From an uncultured Flavobacteriales bacterium (GTDB lineage: Bacteria > Bacteroidota > Bacteroidia > Flavobacteriales_D > Sanyastnellaceae): DNA of 39,288 nt. The stretch covers positions 1 through 39,288 of the forward strand of contig CALGDB010000007.1 of NCBI GenBank assembly GCA_937884175.1. Reading direction: 5' to 3'. Both the position numbers and the translations under genes were made by a program. Positions 35,302-39,288 of the stretch are shown piece after piece (the stretch's first letter is position 1; the number at the start of each line of letters is the position of its first letter). Under the pieces are notes generated by a model. That model saw only the letters and a program-made list of their open reading frames with translations, had not been told where the DNA came from and made no database searches.

Positions 35302-35910
35302 TTATTCGTTTGTTCCGGCAGGTGTGCCAAATTCTAATCGTGTGATGAAATCCTGTACGCGATTGGCCACCAATGTGTCCGGGGCGTAAGGTAGGTATTC
35401 ATTGTAGCGGATGAGCGCCGCTTCTGTTTTGCCCATTGCTTCATAGCAGCGGGCTGTAAAGAACAGACCGTTCGCATAGGTCGAATCTTCGCCCATGACG
35501 GTTTCAAAGCCGACAACTGCGCGGTCATAGGCGCCTTCCTCCATATCCAACATCGCCAATTGCCATGTGGCCTCAAGGTGACCGGGTTCCAAAGTGAGTG
35601 CCTCGGAGAAGCGCTCGCGGGCCTTGTCGAGTTGGCCGCTTTGGATACCAAAAATGCCCAGCCAAACCACCGCGTCCACGTTGGGCGGATCGGATTCAGC
35701 GAGGGCGCGCAGTGCGAGGATTCCCTCCATAGGGTTCTCGCCTGATACTTTTTGCACGGCAACTTCCACGGGATCGTCCGCTGCAACCGCTTCTGTGGGC
35801 AGCGCTGTGAGCTGCTCCGCATCTGCGGACTTGCGCGGCAACCACAGTATAACGGCCACAAAGGCCAAGCCCACTGCAATGGTCAAACCGATACCCGTCT
35901 GGCGATTCAT
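35302..35910 (-). CDS. Membrane-anchored tetratricopeptide repeat protein
   Basis: N-terminal TM MNRQTGIGLTIAVGLAFVAVILWLP; TPR-like units AVVWLGIFGIQSGQLDKARERFSEALTLEPGHLEATWQLAMLDMEEGAYDRAVVGFETVMGEDSTYANGLFFTARCYEAMGKTEAALIRYNEYL. Confidence 0.85.
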   Translation of the reverse strand: MNRQTGIGLTIAVGLAFVAVILWLPRKSADAEQLTALPTEAVAADDPVEVAVQKVSGENPMEGILALRALAESDPPNVDAVVWLGIFGIQSGQLDKARERFSEALTLEPGHLEATWQLAMLDMEEGAYDRAVVGFETVMGEDSTYANGLFFTARCYEAMGKTEAALIRYNEYLPYAPDTLVANRVQDFITRLEFGTPAGTNE

Positions 35911-35914
35911 TTAC

Positions 35915-36205
35915 TTAATCGACTTTGACTTGCGTCTTTACGTTCTCGACGAAATCCTTCGCTGGCTTGAACGATGGGATATTGTGCGCGGGAATCTGGA
36001 TGGACTTTTTGGCCAAAATGTTTCGGCCCGTCTTCGCCGCACGCGTCTTTATGACAAAGCTTCCGAAGCCGCGCAAGTAAACATTTTCACCTCCTTCCAA
36101 ACTGTCACGTACTGAGCGCATAAATGCCTCTACCGTTGATTGAACGTCGTGTTTTTCCATACCGGTCTCCTCTGCAATCCGGTTTACGATATCCGCTTTG
36201 GTCAT
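35915..36205 (-). CDS. HU/IHF-family DNA-binding protein
   Basis: MTKADIVNRIAEETGMEKHDVQSTVEAFMRSVRDSLEGGENVYLRGFGSFVIKTRAAKTGRNILAKKSIQIPAHNIPSFKPAKDFVENVK. ATG 36205 preferred over the longer ORF start. Confidence 0.94.
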   Translation of the reverse strand: MTKADIVNRIAEETGMEKHDVQSTVEAFMRSVRDSLEGGENVYLRGFGSFVIKTRAAKTGRNILAKKSIQIPAHNIPSFKPAKDFVENVKTQVKVD

Positions 36206-36262
36206 CTTACTTGCTAGGTTTGTCTCTCTGTTACTACTGATATTATCCCTAAAAAAGGGGTG

Positions 36263-36270
36263 CAAAAATA
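36263..36270 (-). promoter_or_regulatory. Candidate -7 element (TAnnTTTG) for the HU-TPR-COX24-rng operon
   Basis: Minus-strand TATTTTTG exact match, 57 nt upstream of the HU ATG, with TTTTC about 19 nt further upstream. Confidence 0.45.
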
Positions 36271-36299
36271 GGGCTATTCCGTTGAAAACGAAAAAGGTG

Positions 36300-37409
36300 A
36301 TGCAAGAGAAATTGGAAGGCACGAACGCAGCCAGCTGGGCAGAAGGGCGGCATGCGCTGATCCGATGGTACCAAGCCCACCAACGCGCACTGCCTTGGCG
36401 GGAATCGCCACACCCTTACGCCGTCTGGCTCTGCGAAATCATCATGCAGCAAACCCGCATCGACCAGGGGTTGAAATACTGGAACACATTCATGAACACC
36501 TGGACCGATGTCCACGCCCTCGCATCAGCACCGTTGGACGACGTCCTCAAAGCATGGCAGGGACTGGGCTACTACAGCCGGGCGCGTAACCTTCACCGCG
36601 CGGCTCAGGCCATCGCATTTGAGCGCAGAGGCGTATTTCCAGAGACCGCCGAAGCGTGGAAAGCAATCCCCGGTGTGGGACCCTACACGGCTGCCGCCAT
36701 TGCATCCATTTCCTTCAACGAGCCCGTAGCAGCTATCGACGGAAACGTGCTCCGGGTCATCAGCCGGTACAGAGACATCCAAGACCCCATCGACCGGCCT
36801 ATCGGACGGAAACAGGTGGAGGCGTTCGCAACGGAGTGGATCCATCCGACCGAAGCCGGAACCCACAACCAAGCCGTGATGGAACTGGGGGCCCTGATTT
36901 GCAAGCCCACATCCCCAATGTGTTCGGCGTGTCCGCTCGAATCCACTTGCCTCAGCGCCCAACCCGATTCAAATGGAACGCCAATCCCACCCGTGAAGCA
37001 AGGCAAAACCAAAGTCAAATCAGTTCAGTTGGTCTTCAATGTGGTCACCAACGGCTCCCACGTATGGATGCGCCAACGCCCTGCGGATGGCATTTGGGGT
37101 GGGCTGTGGGAATTTCCAAGCCAAGAGCAATCGCTGGAATCGGAACTGCCCGCCGCTCCTCCGGCCGAAGCCAACCTCACGCCAACCGCCGTCCGAAGCC
37201 GCAGCGTGTGGGGTGAACCCTTCGAACACATCCTTTCGCACCGCCGGCTTCGATGCCGCTTCGTCATCTGGCACATCGACGGGGCGCCCGTCCTCAAAGA
37301 CGGCATATGGATGCCTTGGTCAGAAGCCGAGTCGAAGGCCCTTCCCCGGGCAATCGACCGGTGTTGGGAGCGTCTTGAAAAATCCTGCTCGGCGTTGGGT
37401 AATCTATAG
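36300..37409 (+). CDS. mutY: A/G-specific adenine glycosylase
   Basis: LPWRESPHPYAVWLCEIIMQQTRIDQGLKYW, LQGLGYYSRARNLHRAA, IPGVGPYTAAAIASISFNEPVAAIDGNVLRV, Fe-S motif CKPTSPMCSACPLESTC (C-x6-C-x2-C-x5-C), C-terminal NUDIX-like domain. Confidence 0.96.
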   Translation: MQEKLEGTNAASWAEGRHALIRWYQAHQRALPWRESPHPYAVWLCEIIMQQTRIDQGLKYWNTFMNTWTDVHALASAPLDDVLKAWQGLGYYSRARNLHRAAQAIAFERRGVFPETAEAWKAIPGVGPYTAAAIASISFNEPVAAIDGNVLRVISRYRDIQDPIDRPIGRKQVEAFATEWIHPTEAGTHNQAVMELGALICKPTSPMCSACPLESTCLSAQPDSNGTPIPPVKQGKTKVKSVQLVFNVVTNGSHVWMRQRPADGIWGGLWEFPSQEQSLESELPAAPPAEANLTPTAVRSRSVWGEPFEHILSHRRLRCRFVIWHIDGAPVLKDGIWMPWSEAESKALPRAIDRCWERLEKSCSALGNL

Positions 37410-37421
37410 CACAGCGTTCCA

Positions 37422-37429
37422 TACTTTTG
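37422..37429 (+). promoter_or_regulatory. Candidate -7 element (TAnnTTTG) immediately before ssb
   Basis: TACTTTTG exact match ending 4 nt before the ssb ATG; TTG 24 nt upstream (37395-37397). Confidence 0.45.
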
Positions 37430-37433
37430 ACGG

Positions 37434-37901
37434 ATGGCAGGAATTAATAAAGCAATCCTTGTAGGTAACTTGGGTAAGGATCCCGAAATGCGCTACACCC
37501 CCAACGGTGTAGCTGTTTGCTCATTCCCGATGGCAACGTCGGAGACGTACAAAGACCGCAACACCGGCGAACGCGTTACCCAGACTGAATGGCACAACAT
37601 CGTCATTTGGCGCGGCATGGCGGAAACCGCTGAAAAGTACCTGCGTAAAGGCTCGCAGGTCTACATCGAAGGTAAAATCAAAACCCGCTCTTGGGAGGAC
37701 CAGCAGGGCCTTAAACGCTACACCACCGAAGTCGTGGCCGACGTAATGCAATTGCTCGATCGCCCAAATTCATCCGGAGGAGCGGCCCCGCCAACGCAGG
37801 CCACTGCGCTACCGGCACAGCAGGCGCAACCAAAAGATCAGGCGCAGCCCGCTGTTCCCGCTGAGCGAGGGCCCCATAGCGCGGACGACCTGCCCTTCTA
37901 A
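37434..37901 (+). CDS. ssb: Single-stranded DNA-binding protein
   Basis: [108 protein letters not shown]...DDLPF. Confidence 0.97.
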   Translation: MAGINKAILVGNLGKDPEMRYTPNGVAVCSFPMATSETYKDRNTGERVTQTEWHNIVIWRGMAETAEKYLRKGSQVYIEGKIKTRSWEDQQGLKRYTTEVVADVMQLLDRPNSSGGAAPPTQATALPAQQAQPKDQAQPAVPAERGPHSADDLPF

Positions 37902-37916
37902 CCGGAAAGCGACTTC

Positions 37917-39269
37917 GTGGAGCCCGACTTATATTCCATTCTTCTTGCAGCTGAAGCCGGCAGTGCCATGACTTGGGTGCCCTTCCTGATTATTGCGGGG
38001 CTGCTGTTGCTTAGTGCACTGGTCTCAGGCTCTGAAGTGGCGTTTTTCAGCCTGACGCCAGCCGACATTCAAGAGCTCGAAACGGCACGAGAAGCCGAAC
38101 AATCAGCCGCGGCCGAACGTGTCATTGATCTACTCAAAAAACCCGATCCCGACCGAGCACCACGCCATTTATTGGCGACCATTTTGGTCCTCAATAACCT
38201 GACCAATATCGTCATCATTTTGATTTCGACGGTGGCGATGGAACGCTTATTACCTGTTAATTCGCTTGAGCCATGGGTCTACTGGACCTTGCACGTCGGG
38301 GCTGTTACCTTCCTCATCGTACTCTTCGGCGAGGTGGTTCCCAAAGTTTACGCCACCAACAACCGGTTGCAGTTTGCCCAGTTCATGTCTGGGCCACTTG
38401 TTGTCGGACGTCAAATACTGACACCGGTGTGGAAACCGCTGGTACGGCTAGGCAATTGGGTCAGCAAGGGCGTGGATGTGCCCAATGCCGACCTTTCCGC
38501 CTCAGACCTCGAGCAAGTGCTGCAATTAACCGCCGACGACGAGCGCACGGATGAAGAGCAACGCATCCTCGAGGGCATCGCCGCCCTCGGCACCAAGGAT
38601 GCCAAACAGGTCATGACCGCGCGCACCGATATGGAGTCGGTCAGTTTAGAGGAGCAGTGGGAACAACTGCGCGCCCAGATTGTCGAATCAGGCTACTCCC
38701 GCATCCCCGTCCATAGCGGTTCGCAGGACGAAATTGTCGGCATCCTGCACATTAAGGACCTGCTTCCCTTCCTGACCGAATCCGAGGTGGTATGGATGGA
38801 GCTCATCCGTCCGGTATATTTCGTTCCTGAAAACAAAAAAATCGACGACCTGATGCGCGAATTCCAAGAGCGGAAAACGCACATCGCCATCGTCGTGGAC
38901 GAATACGGTGGGACAAGTGGCATCATTACCCTTGAGGACATCATGGAGGAAATCGTTGGGGAAATCGCCGATGAGTTCGACGCGGAAGAAATCGCTTACT
39001 CACGGTTAGACGAACGCACGTTCATCATTGAAGCCAAAACCGCCCTGATCGACGTATACCGCATTTTGAGCATTCCCGATGAGCCTTGGGAAGCCGCGAA
39101 AGGGGAAAGCGACACCCTGGGCGGGTTCATCACCGAACAAGCGGGCCGGATTTTGCGTAATGGTGAAGGCTTGACGTTTGAAGGGGTCGAAATGAAAATT
39201 GACGCGGCCACCCCCCGTAAACTGCTGCGCGTCAAGCTTGTGCTCCCCGAAACCGCCGTTGATGAGTAA
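37917..39269 (+). CDS. gldE: GldE gliding motility-associated protein (CNNM/DUF21-CBS-CorC/HlyC architecture)
   Basis: GTG start; [43 protein letters not shown] region [60 protein letters not shown]. The mutY-ssb-gldE order is typical of Bacteroidota. Confidence 0.9.
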   Translation: MEPDLYSILLAAEAGSAMTWVPFLIIAGLLLLSALVSGSEVAFFSLTPADIQELETAREAEQSAAAERVIDLLKKPDPDRAPRHLLATILVLNNLTNIVIILISTVAMERLLPVNSLEPWVYWTLHVGAVTFLIVLFGEVVPKVYATNNRLQFAQFMSGPLVVGRQILTPVWKPLVRLGNWVSKGVDVPNADLSASDLEQVLQLTADDERTDEEQRILEGIAALGTKDAKQVMTARTDMESVSLEEQWEQLRAQIVESGYSRIPVHSGSQDEIVGILHIKDLLPFLTESEVVWMELIRPVYFVPENKKIDDLMREFQERKTHIAIVVDEYGGTSGIITLEDIMEEIVGEIADEFDAEEIAYSRLDERTFIIEAKTALIDVYRILSIPDEPWEAAKGESDTLGGFITEQAGRILRNGEGLTFEGVEMKIDAATPRKLLRVKLVLPETAVDE

Positions 39270-39288
39270 GGCGTACGGCATCGGATTC
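39262..39288 (+). CDS. Start of next ORF (probable gldD), truncated by window end
   Basis: ATG at 39262 overlapping the gldE stop (ATGAGTAA), reading MSKAYGIGF to the window edge. gldD identity is inferred only from the usual gldE-gldD order. Confidence 0.4.

Noticed and set aside
1-39288. Mobile elements, toxin-antitoxin or phage-defence systems
   Set aside because: Looked for transposase/integrase motifs, terminal repeats, paired small ORFs and nuclease/helicase cassettes; none supported. The PglZ domain here belongs to PorX, not a BREX locus, because no other BREX gene is present.

Overview
The window is a gene-dense, chromosomal-type segment from a Bacteroidota (Flavobacteriales-like) genome. 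I found no rRNA, CRISPR array, transposase, integrase or phage gene. About 28 coding regions and one tRNA can be supported. Components of the type IX secretion/gliding machinery (T9SS) occur at three places. At the left edge are porU (runs off the window; absent from the ORF track), a porP/sprF-family gene and gldJ. porX lies in the middle, and gldE plus a probable gldD start lie at the right edge. Between them are housekeeping genes: murF, tyrS, rnhB, efp, tig-clpP-clpX-mutS, ald, tsaE, rng, an HU-family gene, mutY and ssb. There is also a compact Wzx/Wzz/Wzy-like polysaccharide locus. Accessory or poorly understood items are: (1) a 1331-aa secreted multidomain protein with nine Cys-containing 'GCT..NY....DDGSC' linkers, three lamin-tail-like domains, a predicted blue-copper domain and a single dockerin-like EF-hand at its C-terminus; (2) an orphan LuxE-like acyl-activating enzyme; (3) a 29-aa basic ORF (COX24/mS38/bS22-like) missing from the ORF track; (4) a SpoIIE-type phosphatase directly downstream of efp. 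Two window-wide patterns stand out: exact TAnnTTTG (-7-like) boxes very close to start codons, and convergent gene pairs whose stop codons abut or overlap. All calls come from reading the sequence and remembered family motifs; no searches were run.
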